From: Steroidobacter sp.
Lineage (GTDB): Bacteria; Pseudomonadota; Gammaproteobacteria; Steroidobacterales; Steroidobacteraceae
Reading direction: 5' to 3'
NCBI GenBank assembly: GCA_025929585.1
Contig: JAICPY010000004.1
Coordinates: 31,830 to 95,829 of the forward strand
Length of the DNA: 64,000 bases
How positions within the stretch are numbered: the stretch's first letter is position 1; every line of letters begins with the position of its first letter. Position numbers and translations under genes: made by a program. The notes below the pieces were generated by a model. It worked only from the letters and a program-made list of their open reading frames with translations, was not told the origin of the DNA and made no database searches. Below, piece by piece: positions 9,234 through 18,392 of the stretch.

Positions 9234-9605
9234 TCAGCGTTTGCTGGTCATCACTTCGAACTTGCCACTGTCGCTGATGAGTCCTGAGGCCGCCCAGGAA
9301 GTGACACTGACCACAATCGATGCGCCGAGCGCGGTCCAGAAGCTGCTGATCTGAAAACCGGTCAGCAACCATGCAACGAGGGCGACCATCGCGGCGTTGA
9401 TCACGAGCAAGAAAAGACCCAACGTTAGCAGCGTCAGTGGCAGCGTTAGGATGACCGCGATAGGCCTGATGACTGCGTTGACAATTCCCAGCAGCAATGC
9501 GGCGATCAGCAACGTCGTCGCGCTGTCGAACTGCATGCCGGCAAAGATCTGAGTGGCGATCCACAAACCTGCCGCCACAATTGCAACGCGTAAAATGAAG
9601 GCCAT
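9234..9605 (-). CDS. Small four-helix membrane protein (phage holin 4 / DUF360-type)
   Basis: A 123-residue hydrophobic protein with four predicted membrane segments. The block IVNAVIRPIAVILTLPLTLLTLGLFLLVINAAM is characteristic of the so-called mycobacterial four-TMS phage holin family (PF04020), which is widespread in bacterial chromosomes and has no settled function. No phage genes surround it, so the holin name should not be read as evidence of lysis activity. It converges on the OPT transporter gene with a four-base gap and is probably monocistronic. Confidence 0.8.
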   Translation of the reverse strand: MAFILRVAIVAAGLWIATQIFAGMQFDSATTLLIAALLLGIVNAVIRPIAVILTLPLTLLTLGLFLLVINAAMVALVAWLLTGFQISSFWTALGASIVVSVTSWAASGLISDSGKFEVMTSKR

Positions 9606-9716
9606 CGTGACTTCCTCGAATCCAGTGATGAGGCGCTGAGTGCGGATGACGAAATAGTCGTGGTCGAGATTCTATTCTCACGGTGTCACCGCGTCACCTG
9701 ACCGCATAGCCAACGC

Positions 9717-10709
9717 CTACTGGGCGTCCGCTCCGCGCCGCAGATCTAGGTCCTGCTGCATTCGCTGGCTGGCTAGAATCATCAATTCCTTTGGATATAA
9801 ATGATCTGCCGGAAAGTTCGCTATACCGACGCTGACGTTCGCTCGGATCAAGCGATTAGCAACGGATACAGTGCCCGCATAAACCATATTACGGATGCGC
9901 TGAGCAACTGCCGTGGCGGTTTCCGTGTTGCATTCGATGCACAGCACGACGAACTCATCCCCGCCAAGTCGGGCAGCGATGTCGGAAGCTCGGACTGAAC
10001 GGGTTATCGCGGCGGCCACGGCATTGATGATCAAGTTGCCGGCTTCGTGACCGAGCGTTTCGTTGATGTGCGTAAGATTGTCTACATCGACCATCACGAG
10101 CGAGTAGGTTCGTCCGAATCGCTCTGCCTTGCGATGCTCCTGCTGCAATACGTTCTCGAACGCACGAAAATTGAGGAGTCCAGTCAATGTGTCCGTCGAG
10201 GCAAGGTCGCGAATTCGGCGGTCCGCGTGCTGCATCTTCTCAACCAATGTTGCGAGTAGCAGTGCCACGACGGCGCCAGGTGTGAAGACACTAACTAGCA
10301 GGACGCCGAACTCCGTACTTCTCAGATCGATCTGCGCAGTGAGCGAACCGAGCAAGAAACCCAGTGCCGCAATCAAGCCAGCAAACGCCACCACTGCCCA
10401 CCACCGCGCGAATACGATCGCCGCACCAGCAAGCGGCAGGGTGTAGAGCGCAGTCAGCGAGCTATGTATCGAACCGCTAGATATCGCTAGCAAGGTGATC
10501 GCAGCCGTCATCAGCAGAAGATCCGCGCATTGCTGGAGCACGCGTCGAGCTCGGATTACGGGTAGGACGTGAGCGAGCACGACTACGCAAGCGAAGCCGG
10601 CAAGCGTTGCGACGGCAAGCAGCGGATTCGTTATGGAGCTGGGCACAAAAGCGAACTGTAGGACACCGATCGCAAGCACGAGGAGTTGCAGCGCGATCAG
10701 TGCGCGCAT
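9717..10709 (-). CDS. Membrane-anchored diguanylate cyclase (GGDEF)
   Basis: Predicted to make cyclic di-GMP from two GTP. The N-terminal ~160 residues form about six hydrophobic helices (a possible membrane sensor). The GGDEF domain follows from about residue 170 (STDTLTGLLNFRAFE). The signature is intact at 249-253 (ARLGGDEFVVL). An RxxD I-site (RASD, 240-243) lies five residues upstream, so product inhibition is likely. The track begins 14 codons earlier, but ATG 10709 is preceded by CGGAGG at ideal spacing, which decides the start. It lies downstream of the S41 protease gene and near a second GGDEF/EAL gene on the same strand. Confidence 0.92.
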   Translation of the reverse strand: MRALIALQLLVLAIGVLQFAFVPSSITNPLLAVATLAGFACVVVLAHVLPVIRARRVLQQCADLLLMTAAITLLAISSGSIHSSLTALYTLPLAGAAIVFARWWAVVAFAGLIAALGFLLGSLTAQIDLRSTEFGVLLVSVFTPGAVVALLLATLVEKMQHADRRIRDLASTDTLTGLLNFRAFENVLQQEHRKAERFGRTYSLVMVDVDNLTHINETLGHEAGNLIINAVAAAITRSVRASDIAARLGGDEFVVLCIECNTETATAVAQRIRNMVYAGTVSVANRLIRANVSVGIANFPADHLYPKELMILASQRMQQDLDLRRGADAQ

Positions 10710-10844
10710 CGAAAACCTCCGTCGAGGATCGGCGACCTGCGATGACAGCATGAGCTTGATGGCCGTTCAGCGAGAAACTGCGGGCCATTGCGTACGGCCC
10801 AAATGTCTAACCCTCGCTAGACGCATCCGGCGGAGATTTGCACT

Positions 10845-12107
10845 TTATTCCGCCCGGCTTTGGCGGATGGTGCTCTGTTGCGTCAACAAGTTCAATGCGA
10901 TGCGCAACTCATAGTCATCCTGAAGCTTGCCGAATATTGGCGCACGCGAATCGGCAGCTTTGATCTCTTCTTCGCTGATGATGTGATCGGGCAAGATTCC
11001 TGTCTGGTGAATCGATGCGCCGGAAGGGGTGAAATAGCGTGAAGTCGTCAGTTTGATGGCCTGCCCATTCGACAAGGGCATGACGGTTTGAACCGAGCCT
11101 TTCCCGTAAGTTTTCTGCCCGACCAGCGTCGCGCGTTGATGATCGCGAAGCGCACCGGCGACGATCTCGGAAGCAGACGCGGAACCCGCATTCACTAACA
11201 CCGTCATTGGCGCCCCTTCGAGCATGTCACCGGCTTGGGCATCCATCTCGAACTTGGCGTCCGCGGCGCGTCCGATCGCGCTGACAATCACACCATCATC
11301 TAGAAAGATATCGGAGACCCCGACCGCGGCTTCAAGTACTCCGCCCGGATTGTTGCGCAGATCGAGCACGAAACCTGTGAGCGGAGCGCCGTTCTCTTTC
11401 TTGAGTGCGCTCAGCGCACGCTCGACATCGCGCGTGGTCGTCTCGCTGAAGTGCGAGATGCGTACGTATCCCAATCCCGGTTCCAGTAACGCGCTGCGCA
11501 CGCTATGCACTTGGACGCTCGCGCGCTCGAGCACGAATTCTAAAGGCTCGACCGTCTTGTCCCGCGTTATCGTAATCTTGACCTCGGTACCGCTCTCTCC
11601 GCGCATCCGATCGATGGTGTCATTCAGGTTCTCGGTATCGACCGGCACATCGTCCACAGCAACGATCATGTCCCCAGCGAGCACACCTGCCTGCGCGGCT
11701 GGCGAATCTTCGATCGCGTTGACGACGTTGACCGCGCCTTTCTCCAGCGTGACCTCTATGCCGACGCCCGAGTACTCACCTGAAGTGCTGATACGGACTT
11801 CATTGAATTGCTCTCGATCGAGATAGGCGGAATGCGGATCGAGATCGGCCATCATTCCGCGAATGGCAGCTTCGATCAGCTCTTTGTCAGAAACATCCTC
11901 GACGTATTCCTTGCGAACGTGCTCGAGCACTTCCGCAAGCAAGCGTGCGTCCTGCCATGGCACGGTCGAGGCGCGCTCGACCTTAGGTGCTGGCTCTTCG
12001 ACGCTGCGCTCTGCCTTGACGGTGCGTCCAATCGAGATGCCAAAGCCGAGCACGACTCCCAGCATGAGAATCATGGTCAGGCGAAATAGAACTGGCATTC
12101 GTGACAT
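10845..12107 (-). CDS. S41-family carboxyl-terminal processing protease (CtpA-like)
   Basis: Periplasmic serine protease with PDZ domain, about 420 residues after trimming to ATG 12107. The N-terminus is a membrane or signal segment (LTMILMLGVVLGFGISIG). A PDZ domain follows (GVGIEVTLEKGAVNVVNAIEDSPAAQAG). The catalytic core has the Ser region NAGSASASEIVAGAL and the Lys region GQKTYGKGSVQ, giving a Ser/Lys dyad. CtpA proteins trim envelope proteins and often regulate murein hydrolases. The nearby murein-hydrolase activator EnvC is consistent with that; in many gammaproteobacteria envC and ctpA are adjacent. Here a GGDEF/EAL gene lies between them. The track's 94 extra N-terminal codons overlap that gene and are rejected. 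Confidence 0.92.
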   Translation of the reverse strand: MSRMPVLFRLTMILMLGVVLGFGISIGRTVKAERSVEEPAPKVERASTVPWQDARLLAEVLEHVRKEYVEDVSDKELIEAAIRGMMADLDPHSAYLDREQFNEVRISTSGEYSGVGIEVTLEKGAVNVVNAIEDSPAAQAGVLAGDMIVAVDDVPVDTENLNDTIDRMRGESGTEVKITITRDKTVEPLEFVLERASVQVHSVRSALLEPGLGYVRISHFSETTTRDVERALSALKKENGAPLTGFVLDLRNNPGGVLEAAVGVSDIFLDDGVIVSAIGRAADAKFEMDAQAGDMLEGAPMTVLVNAGSASASEIVAGALRDHQRATLVGQKTYGKGSVQTVMPLSNGQAIKLTTSRYFTPSGASIHQTGILPDHIISEEEIKAADSRAPIFGKLQDDYELRIALNLLTQQSTIRQSRAE

Positions 12108-12208
12108 GTGAGCGGATGGCTGCAGTGATGTTCCGAGATCAGGATAGAGCAGGAAGGGTCTGGGTTGAATGCGGCGGTGGCTGCAGCAATTTGCTGACGA
12201 GAACCACG

Positions 12209-14470
12209 TCACATTCCGGCGAAGCGAGCCATGCGCGGCGAACCGGAACTTCGCGTGATGCCGGGCGCGCCTCGTAGCAACTCCTGCAACACGATCTCCA
12301 GTGGACGCGGCCGGCCAATCGCGAAGCCTTGACCATAGTCGACGCCCAGCTTGGTTACCGCAGTCATGATCGCTTCGCTCTCGACACATTCCGCCGTGGT
12401 GCGCAACTTCATTGCATGCGCTAGTTGAACGATCGCGGTCACCATTGCCTGCGAGCGAGAATTGCCCGCGAGATCGCGGACGAGCTCGCCGTCAATCTTC
12501 AAATCCGAGACCGACAGCGACTTCAGATAGGTCAGTGAAGATAGACCGCGCCCGAAATCATCGAGCGCAATGCTATGTCCCAAATCCTGCAGCCGACGGA
12601 TAAGCATCTCGGCGCGCACGATATTCGCAACCGCAGCCGTTTCGGTGATCTCGAACGACAACATCGCGGAAGGCAATGCGTACTCGCGCAGCTTCTCTTC
12701 CAAGAAGATCGGGAAATCTTCATCGCCCAGCGATTGCCCGGAGATGTTGATCGCGAAATGCGCACCGAGATTCTCCAACGCCGGAGCGGCGGAGGACAGA
12801 ATCTCCAGCGCGTACTGCACAACCCAGCGATCGATGTCGGAAGCAAGTTGATATCGTTCGGCGGCCGAAAGGAATTTGTCGGGCGCGACACTTTCCCCGG
12901 CAGGATCGATCATACGCAGCAACAGCTCGAAGCGACGGGGCGGACCCTTACTGTTCAGCTGCGCAATGGGCTGCGCTTCCATACGGAAACGATCATTCGC
13001 GATGGCTTCGCGCAAGTTGCCGACGATCGTCACGTCTTCGTACCTGCGCACGATACTGCGATCCGCGTCCTGATAAGACTCTACCCGGCCGCGGCCACGA
13101 TCTTTCGCGGCTTTGCATGCGATCTCGGCAGCGGCAAGCGCGTGCGAGAGCGGAAGCTTTGTGCTCGGAACCGCAGCGACGCCAACACTCATGGACAACT
13201 CAATTTCCTTACCATCGTGTTTCATCATGGCTTTCGCCACATCCCGGCACAGACCTTCCATGAAAGAGTGCGCCGTCTGCAGCGAAGTTTGAGGAAAGAA
13301 GAGCGCGAAGCGATCGCCCGATATTCTCGCGGCAACGACATTAGGCGGCAGGTGCGTTCGCAGCGCATCTGCAGCGCGATGAATCACTTCATCGCCGACA
13401 TGCATCCCATGATTCTCGTTGACGACGTGCAGCCTATCTAGGTCGGCATAAGCCACGCAGTGGTGCGCTTCTGTGCCAAACGTCGCCAGAGTGGCAAGCG
13501 CCCGGTGCTCGAACGCCGGACGCGTCAGCAAACCCGTAGAAGGGTCATAAGCATTCTGTAGCACATACGCAATGCGGCGGGTCATCAGCTCGAGGATGCG
13601 CACTTGGCGCAGATCGAAGTCCGGGCCATCGACGTGCTTGGCAAGCATGAGCAGACCGGCGACATGATGACCGCCATGACGAACCGGACATGCGAGGATT
13701 TTGTAGGGCAGAGCGCCTAGAGGACTATTCGGTGGAGCCTTGTTCAGTAGCAGCGTGCGGCGCTGAACCTGAGCCCATGCAAACAAATTGCGCTGGGTCT
13801 TTTCGAGCAGCTCGCTGTTGACGGAGCGAGCCTTGCCTTCGAGCTCTGCCAAATGCGCCAGGGCGATCTTCTTGTCCGGGACTATCAATGCGCCGTATGC
13901 GCATTCCAGATGCGTGACGCAATTTCGTACCAGCATCTTAAAGTCGTCACTATCGCTCTCATCCGCTGCGCCGCTGGCATCGAGCAGTAGAGCCAGGTCG
14001 CCATCTCGCAAGGAGATGTCTTTGCGCAGATCACCGATGTTGTATTGGTTGATCAGCTCACGGCTGAGAACTTGAAGCGCAGGGCGCAGCAAGCCTTGCA
14101 TGAAAGAGAACGGGCGAGCACCACTGGAACCATCCTGCGAGGACACCGCGAGCGCACCCAGCAACTGTGAGCCGTCACGCAAGATGAAAACGTACGAGGT
14201 ATCTCCGCCGTCCCACGATCGCGCAAAGCCGTCTCGCTCTTCGGGATCGCACTGATCGTGGCGGGCCAGATTCAAAGCTTCTTCGACCAGTTGCGATAGA
14301 TCGTGTCCGTCGTAGCCATCGGACAACCACATCGGCATGCTCATGCGATCGTAGATCGCAATGCACACGGCACGGGGCATTAGCATCTTGACGAGCTGTC
14401 CGTACGGATCGAGCGAAGTCGAGAAGCTTTCCGCCTCTAGCGAATCTTCCTCGTGGAGTGTGCTCGACAT
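12209..14470 (-). CDS. GGDEF/EAL protein with GAF-like N-terminus; GGDEF degenerate
   Basis: A 753-residue soluble signalling protein. About 310 N-terminal residues look sensory (GAF-like, weakly supported). A GGDEF domain follows with the signature eroded to SGDRF (ARISGDRFALFF), so cyclase activity is unlikely. The C-terminal EAL domain keeps the catalytic set: ELLLR in place of EALLR, INIS, EITET, DDFGRGLSS, LKIDG, AECVE and GQGFAIGRP. It therefore probably hydrolyses c-di-GMP, perhaps with GTP acting on the dead GGDEF. It lies between envC and the S41 protease, with a cyclase gene downstream, placing opposing c-di-GMP activities in one cluster. Confidence 0.9.
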   Translation of the reverse strand: MSSTLHEEDSLEAESFSTSLDPYGQLVKMLMPRAVCIAIYDRMSMPMWLSDGYDGHDLSQLVEEALNLARHDQCDPEERDGFARSWDGGDTSYVFILRDGSQLLGALAVSSQDGSSGARPFSFMQGLLRPALQVLSRELINQYNIGDLRKDISLRDGDLALLLDASGAADESDSDDFKMLVRNCVTHLECAYGALIVPDKKIALAHLAELEGKARSVNSELLEKTQRNLFAWAQVQRRTLLLNKAPPNSPLGALPYKILACPVRHGGHHVAGLLMLAKHVDGPDFDLRQVRILELMTRRIAYVLQNAYDPSTGLLTRPAFEHRALATLATFGTEAHHCVAYADLDRLHVVNENHGMHVGDEVIHRAADALRTHLPPNVVAARISGDRFALFFPQTSLQTAHSFMEGLCRDVAKAMMKHDGKEIELSMSVGVAAVPSTKLPLSHALAAAEIACKAAKDRGRGRVESYQDADRSIVRRYEDVTIVGNLREAIANDRFRMEAQPIAQLNSKGPPRRFELLLRMIDPAGESVAPDKFLSAAERYQLASDIDRWVVQYALEILSSAAPALENLGAHFAINISGQSLGDEDFPIFLEEKLREYALPSAMLSFEITETAAVANIVRAEMLIRRLQDLGHSIALDDFGRGLSSLTYLKSLSVSDLKIDGELVRDLAGNSRSQAMVTAIVQLAHAMKLRTTAECVESEAIMTAVTKLGVDYGQGFAIGRPRPLEIVLQELLRGAPGITRSSGSPRMARFAGM

Positions 14471-14708
14471 GTCTTTTAAGGAGCCCGATGACGGGCCCTT
14501 GATCCCCTATTGATGCGCTGGATCATCAGCCCATCAGGGCTCGGCTTCTTTGAAGTCCGCCGCACTTTTCGCAGCCCATGCGCGGCTTTACGTGCATTGA
14601 CACTTCGATTGCCGATGCGTCTCTCATCGCATCGCGCCCGGAACGAACTCGGATCCCGGAATTCAGTTTTCCTGATGGAATCCCTTAGCGGTGCTTGAGG
14701 GAATCCGA

Positions 14709-15866
14709 TTAGCGCCGCATCAGCCAGGTAGCCGGGTCTAAGGCCTTGCGCCCGTTGCGAATTTCCAGGTACAGGCCGGGTTTTCCTACGCCGGCTGCAT
14801 CGCCGACTGCAGACAAGACGTCGCCAGGTGCAACCCGATCCCCGACGCGGCGATAGAGTTGCTCATTATTGCCGTACAGGCTCATGTAGCCGCCCCCGTG
14901 GTCTAGTACCAACAAAAGGCCTAGGCCCGGCAGCCAGTCCGCATAGACGACTCTGCCGTGATAAGGCGCCCGTACCTGTGTCCCTCGTTCCGCTCCGATG
15001 ACCAACCCTTGCCACTTCAAGGGACCGCCTGCGCGCTGCTGCCCGAACCGGGCGAGCAAAGAGCCTTTTACCGGCCAAGGCAGTTTTCCCTTCACACGTT
15101 GAAAGGGCTGCTCGGCCAGCTCTGGAAATTCCTCGATTGCGCGACGCAATTCTTCGACCAGTTTTTCGAGCGAGCGTGCATCGCGCTGCAGCTTTGCTAG
15201 CTGCTCGCTGCGACTCTTGAGCTTTGATTGCACTTGCGCAAGCGTTTGCGCTCGACGCTGGCGCGCTCCGGCGAGTGACTTGACGTTCTGCTCGCTTTCT
15301 TCTTCGAGCACTCGTAAACGGCTTGCTTCAGCGGAAATATTCTCGTTGAGCAGATCCAAGTGCTCGAGCTCATCAGAGATACGCTCGATGCGCTCGGCTC
15401 GTGCCCGGCCGAAGTATCCGTAGTAGGCCATCATGCGTCCGAGGCGGGCCGGATCTTGCTGATTCAGCAAAAGCTTCAATTGCTCTTGGCGGCCATTCAT
15501 ATAGGCGGTGGCGAGCTCCGCGCTCAGTGCACCTCGCTGCGCTTCGATCTTGCGTCGAGTGTCGGCCTGCTCTTGTTTCAGCTCTGCGAGGCGGCGTTCG
15601 GCCGCAATGCGTTGCGAACGCACCGATGCGAGTTGCTCCCGCGCGCTTTGCACGGCCAACTCCGCCGATTTCAGTTGAGTTGCAAGCGCGTCTCGCCGCT
15701 CGGCATCCGCATGTATGGCTTTGCGGATAGACTCGATCCGTCCCCTGACTTGCTTGAGCTCGGCTTCCTTGCTATCCACGCCCGCCGCGTAGGCTTGAAA
15801 ACCCAGCAGGGGCAGCAACACTAAGGCCCAAAGGGCTGAACAGACCCCGGCTTTACGTCGGATCAT
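14709..15866 (-). CDS. envC: Murein hydrolase activator EnvC
   Basis: Periplasmic coiled-coil protein that activates amidases (AmiA/B type) at the septum. The 385-residue protein has a signal peptide (LWALVLLPLLGFQAYA) and long coiled coils (about residues 30-250, rich in Glu, Arg, Leu and Ala). The C-terminal LytM/M23 domain is degenerate: the zinc-binding HxH and Asp positions are lost (SLYGNNEQLYRR and LYLEIRNG where active enzymes have YxHL and LHFE). This is normal for EnvC, which activates rather than cleaves. It diverges from the yibN-grxC-secB-gpsA genes, as in related genomes. The 14471-14708 gap upstream of the next gene holds nothing I can name. Confidence 0.93.
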   Translation of the reverse strand: MIRRKAGVCSALWALVLLPLLGFQAYAAGVDSKEAELKQVRGRIESIRKAIHADAERRDALATQLKSAELAVQSAREQLASVRSQRIAAERRLAELKQEQADTRRKIEAQRGALSAELATAYMNGRQEQLKLLLNQQDPARLGRMMAYYGYFGRARAERIERISDELEHLDLLNENISAEASRLRVLEEESEQNVKSLAGARQRRAQTLAQVQSKLKSRSEQLAKLQRDARSLEKLVEELRRAIEEFPELAEQPFQRVKGKLPWPVKGSLLARFGQQRAGGPLKWQGLVIGAERGTQVRAPYHGRVVYADWLPGLGLLLVLDHGGGYMSLYGNNEQLYRRVGDRVAPGDVLSAVGDAAGVGKPGLYLEIRNGRKALDPATWLMRR

Positions 15867-15921
15867 CGATGCTCATCCGCTCGGTATCCTCGCGAAGCCC
15901 GGCTGTGAGGACTTCAGCCGC

Positions 15922-15930
15922 TGCTATACT
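15922..15930 (+). promoter_or_regulatory. Candidate extended -10 promoter for the rhodanese-grxC operon
   Basis: TGCTATACT matches an extended -10 element (TGnTATAAT) about 105 bases before the rhodanese start, in the divergent gap with envC. I see no good -35 element at the expected distance, which is tolerated for extended -10 promoters. This is a weak call from pattern alone. Confidence 0.35.
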
Positions 15931-16035
15931 CTGCGGCCATTTTTGCAGGCCTTGATTCGATCCCATGGGGTGTTTACGAGCTCCTCGGCGGTCGCTGATG
16001 AATTATTGCCGCGCTTTTCTCATCAAGACACATAA

Positions 16036-16476
16036 ATGAATCGTCTGCTCGAGTACACCGCAAATCACCCCTACCTGGTCGCTGCCGCAGCGATCCTGTT
16101 CATTCTTACCATCATCGTCGAGTTCCGCCAGCGTGCCCGTGGTGGAAGCGTGATCGGGCCTAACGATGCGGTACGCCTCGCGAACAGCGGGGCTGCGATC
16201 CTGGATATCCGTCCACCTGCGGAGTATCAGGCGGGTCACATCATCGATGCCCGCAACGTGCCGGCCGCTGAGATCGCCTCCCGCGCCGAATCGTTGAAGA
16301 AATACAAAGAGAAGCCCGTGCTCGTCTATTGCGACAACGGCTTTGCGTCCGCTGCTGCCGCTCGTGCGTTGAAAGGATTGGGATTCACCAAAGTGGTTAC
16401 CCTGAGCGGCGGATTACAGAGCTGGCGGCAGGAGAATTTGCCGCTGGTCAAAGGCGAGGCAAAGAAGGGCAAGTGA
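16036..16476 (+). CDS. yibN: Membrane-anchored rhodanese-domain protein (YibN-like)
   Basis: A 146-residue protein with an N-terminal membrane helix (HPYLVAAAAILFILTIIVEF) and one rhodanese domain. The active-site Cys is present (VYCDNGFAS), and the fold marks AILDIRPPAEYQAGHI and GGLQSW flank it. Sulfur-transfer activity is plausible but the substrate is unknown. The order rhodanese-grxC-secB-gpsA matches the Escherichia coli yibN-grxC-secB-gpsA block, which supports the name. Its stop overlaps the grxC start by one base. Confidence 0.9.
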   Translation: MNRLLEYTANHPYLVAAAAILFILTIIVEFRQRARGGSVIGPNDAVRLANSGAAILDIRPPAEYQAGHIIDARNVPAAEIASRAESLKKYKEKPVLVYCDNGFASAAAARALKGLGFTKVVTLSGGLQSWRQENLPLVKGEAKKGK

Positions 16477-16748
16477 TGAATGGCTCACCGGAAATCCTCA
16501 TGTACTCCACCACCTGGTGCGGGTATTGTCAGCGCGCGCGAGGACTCTTGGAGCGCAAGGGCGTCGACATTCGAGAGATCAAAGTTGACGAAGATCCCTC
16601 ACAGCGCCAAGTGATGATGGAAAAGAGCGGCGGGCGGCGCACCGTGCCGCAGATCTTCATCGGTGAGCGCCATGTGGGCGGCTACGATGATTTGGCCGCT
16701 CTCGAACGAGCGGGGGAACTTGATAAGCTGCTCGCGAAAACCAGCTAA
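16476..16748 (+). CDS. grxC: Glutaredoxin 3
   Basis: Glutathione-dependent thiol-disulfide oxidoreductase, 90 residues, cytoplasmic. The active site is CGYC (STTWCGYCQRARGLL), and the TVPQIFIGERHVGGYDDL segment carries the cis-Pro and glutathione-binding GG. The track ORF begins 49 codons too early inside the rhodanese gene; ATG 16476 overlaps the previous stop (TGATG) and follows an AGAAGGG stretch, implying translational coupling. Its place before secB matches the enterobacterial order. Confidence 0.96.
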   Translation: MNGSPEILMYSTTWCGYCQRARGLLERKGVDIREIKVDEDPSQRQVMMEKSGGRRTVPQIFIGERHVGGYDDLAALERAGELDKLLAKTS

Positions 16749-16848
16749 CGGCGGCAGCTAGTACTATTCGGCGGCGGTTGTCAGTCGTGGGCGATCGTCA
16801 ATTCCGTTCCAACAACTACGCGACGAACGCGACAGAGGATTTACGACA

Positions 16849-17349
16849 ATGGTTGATGAAGTACCCGCTGCAAACGGCCAGGCCGCCGATCCGAATGCGC
16901 CGCAGTTTGCACCTCAGGCCGTGTATCTGAAGGATGTGTCCTTCGAAGCACCAGCCGGCCCACGCGTGGCTCCCAATACGGGCAATCCCACGATCAATCT
17001 GAACCTGAACACTTCGGTCAACGATCTCGGTGGAGAGCTCAAAGAGGTCGTGCTCACGGTTCGCGTCGAGGCTCAAGCTGCTGAAAAAACCGTGTGGCTG
17101 ATCGAGCTGCAGCAGGCGGGCGCCTTCGGTATGCGAAACGTTCCTCAACAAGACCTACAACGTCTCGTCGGGATTTTCTGCCCGAATTACTTGTTGCCCT
17201 ATGCACGCCAGGTAATCTCGGATCTGCTGACGAAGGGCGGCTTTCCTCCGTTTCTGCTTCCGCCGGTGAACTTCGAACAATTGTTCGTGCAAGCGGCCAT
17301 GCGCGCGCAGCAGCAGCAAGCGCAGGCATCGACCTCGCCTGCCAATTGA
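16849..17349 (+). CDS. secB: Protein-export chaperone SecB
   Basis: Tetrameric cytosolic chaperone that keeps preproteins unfolded and hands them to SecA. The 166 residues include the conserved VYLKDVSFEAPAGP strand, LKEVVLTVRVEAQ, and the IFCPNYLLPYARQVISDLLTKGGFPPFLLPPVNFEQLF core. The Gln/Ala-rich tail is slightly longer than in E. coli. It ends six bases before gpsA, indicating one transcript. Confidence 0.97.
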   Translation: MVDEVPAANGQAADPNAPQFAPQAVYLKDVSFEAPAGPRVAPNTGNPTINLNLNTSVNDLGGELKEVVLTVRVEAQAAEKTVWLIELQQAGAFGMRNVPQQDLQRLVGIFCPNYLLPYARQVISDLLTKGGFPPFLLPPVNFEQLFVQAAMRAQQQQAQASTSPAN

Positions 17350-17355
17350 CGCGTT

Positions 17356-18384
17356 ATGGGCGATGCGTCTGGGGATCACACGTCCGCTAGGCAAGTCGCT
17401 GTGCTGGGGGCCGGTTCTTGGGGAACGGCCCTCGCCATCCAACTCGCGCGTACGTCGCGTCGCACGCTCTTGTGGGGCCGTGACCAAGCGCATTTAGAAC
17501 AACTGAAAGCGCGCCGCTGTAACGAGCGTTATCTTCCGAGTGCGGCGTTTCCAGATGCCCTAGATATCGAGGCGGATTTGGCTCGCGCGGTACGCGCCAG
17601 CGATATCGTTCTGGTGGCCGTACCGAGCCACGCTCTGCGCGGGACGCTCGAATCCCTCGCGGCTCACCTTCCTGCTAAGGCACGAGTGGCATGGGCGACA
17701 AAGGGATTTGAGCTCTCGACAGGATTACTTCCGCACGAGGTCGCTAGAGCTGTACTCGGCGAGAGCGTGTCCCTCGCCGTCATCTCCGGACCCACGTTCG
17801 CGATGGAAGTCGGTGCGGGCTTGCCGACCGCAATGACGGTTGCATCGAGCGATGAGGTCTTCGCAAAGGAACTCGCCGAAAGCTTATCCGCACACAACTT
17901 CCGCGCTTACACCTCGAGCGATATCGTTGGTGTGGAAGTTGGTGGTGCGACCAAGAACGTGCTGGCTATCGGCGCCGGTATTTCGGATGGACTTGGCTTT
18001 GGAGCGAACACGCGGATTGCGCTCATCACTCGCGGGCTGGTTGAGATGACGAGGCTCGGCTGCGCGCTTGGATCTCGCAAGGAAACGTTCATGGGGCTTG
18101 CGGGTCTTGGCGACCTGGTACTCACGTGTACCGACAATCAATCACGCAATCGAAGGTTTGGATTGAGCCTTGCTTCGGGCGACAATATCGAAGCTGCGCA
18201 ACGCTCCATAGGTCAAGTGGTGGAGGGCGTGCCGGCCGCGCGCGCAGTGCGAGAAGTTGCTCAACGAGTGGGGGTCGAGATGCCGATCTCGGAGCAGATC
18301 TATCGCATCATCTACGAGCAAGTATCGCCTAAGGACGCCGTCAAGGAACTGATGACTCGCGCACTGAAGCCCGAAGACGCTTAA
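17356..18384 (+). CDS. gpsA: Glycerol-3-phosphate dehydrogenase [NAD(P)+]
   Basis: Reduces dihydroxyacetone phosphate to sn-glycerol-3-phosphate for phospholipid synthesis; cytoplasmic. The 342-residue protein has an N-terminal Rossmann motif (VLGAGSWGTALAIQLA), SGPTFAMEVGAGLPTA and the catalytic-domain block KNVLAIGAGISDGLGFGANTRIALITRG. Length is normal. It is the last gene of the secB operon and converges on trmL with an eight-base gap. Confidence 0.97.
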   Translation: MGDASGDHTSARQVAVLGAGSWGTALAIQLARTSRRTLLWGRDQAHLEQLKARRCNERYLPSAAFPDALDIEADLARAVRASDIVLVAVPSHALRGTLESLAAHLPAKARVAWATKGFELSTGLLPHEVARAVLGESVSLAVISGPTFAMEVGAGLPTAMTVASSDEVFAKELAESLSAHNFRAYTSSDIVGVEVGGATKNVLAIGAGISDGLGFGANTRIALITRGLVEMTRLGCALGSRKETFMGLAGLGDLVLTCTDNQSRNRRFGLSLASGDNIEAAQRSIGQVVEGVPAARAVREVAQRVGVEMPISEQIYRIIYEQVSPKDAVKELMTRALKPEDA

Positions 18385-18392
18385 CGCAACAA

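Noticed and set aside
9234-9605. Prophage remnant suggested by the holin-like family name
   Set aside because: No other phage gene, attachment site or composition change nearby; the family is common in chromosomes.
12575-13441. 288-codon plus-strand ORF inside the GGDEF/EAL gene
   Set aside because: Antisense shadow; the minus-strand protein has full domain signatures.
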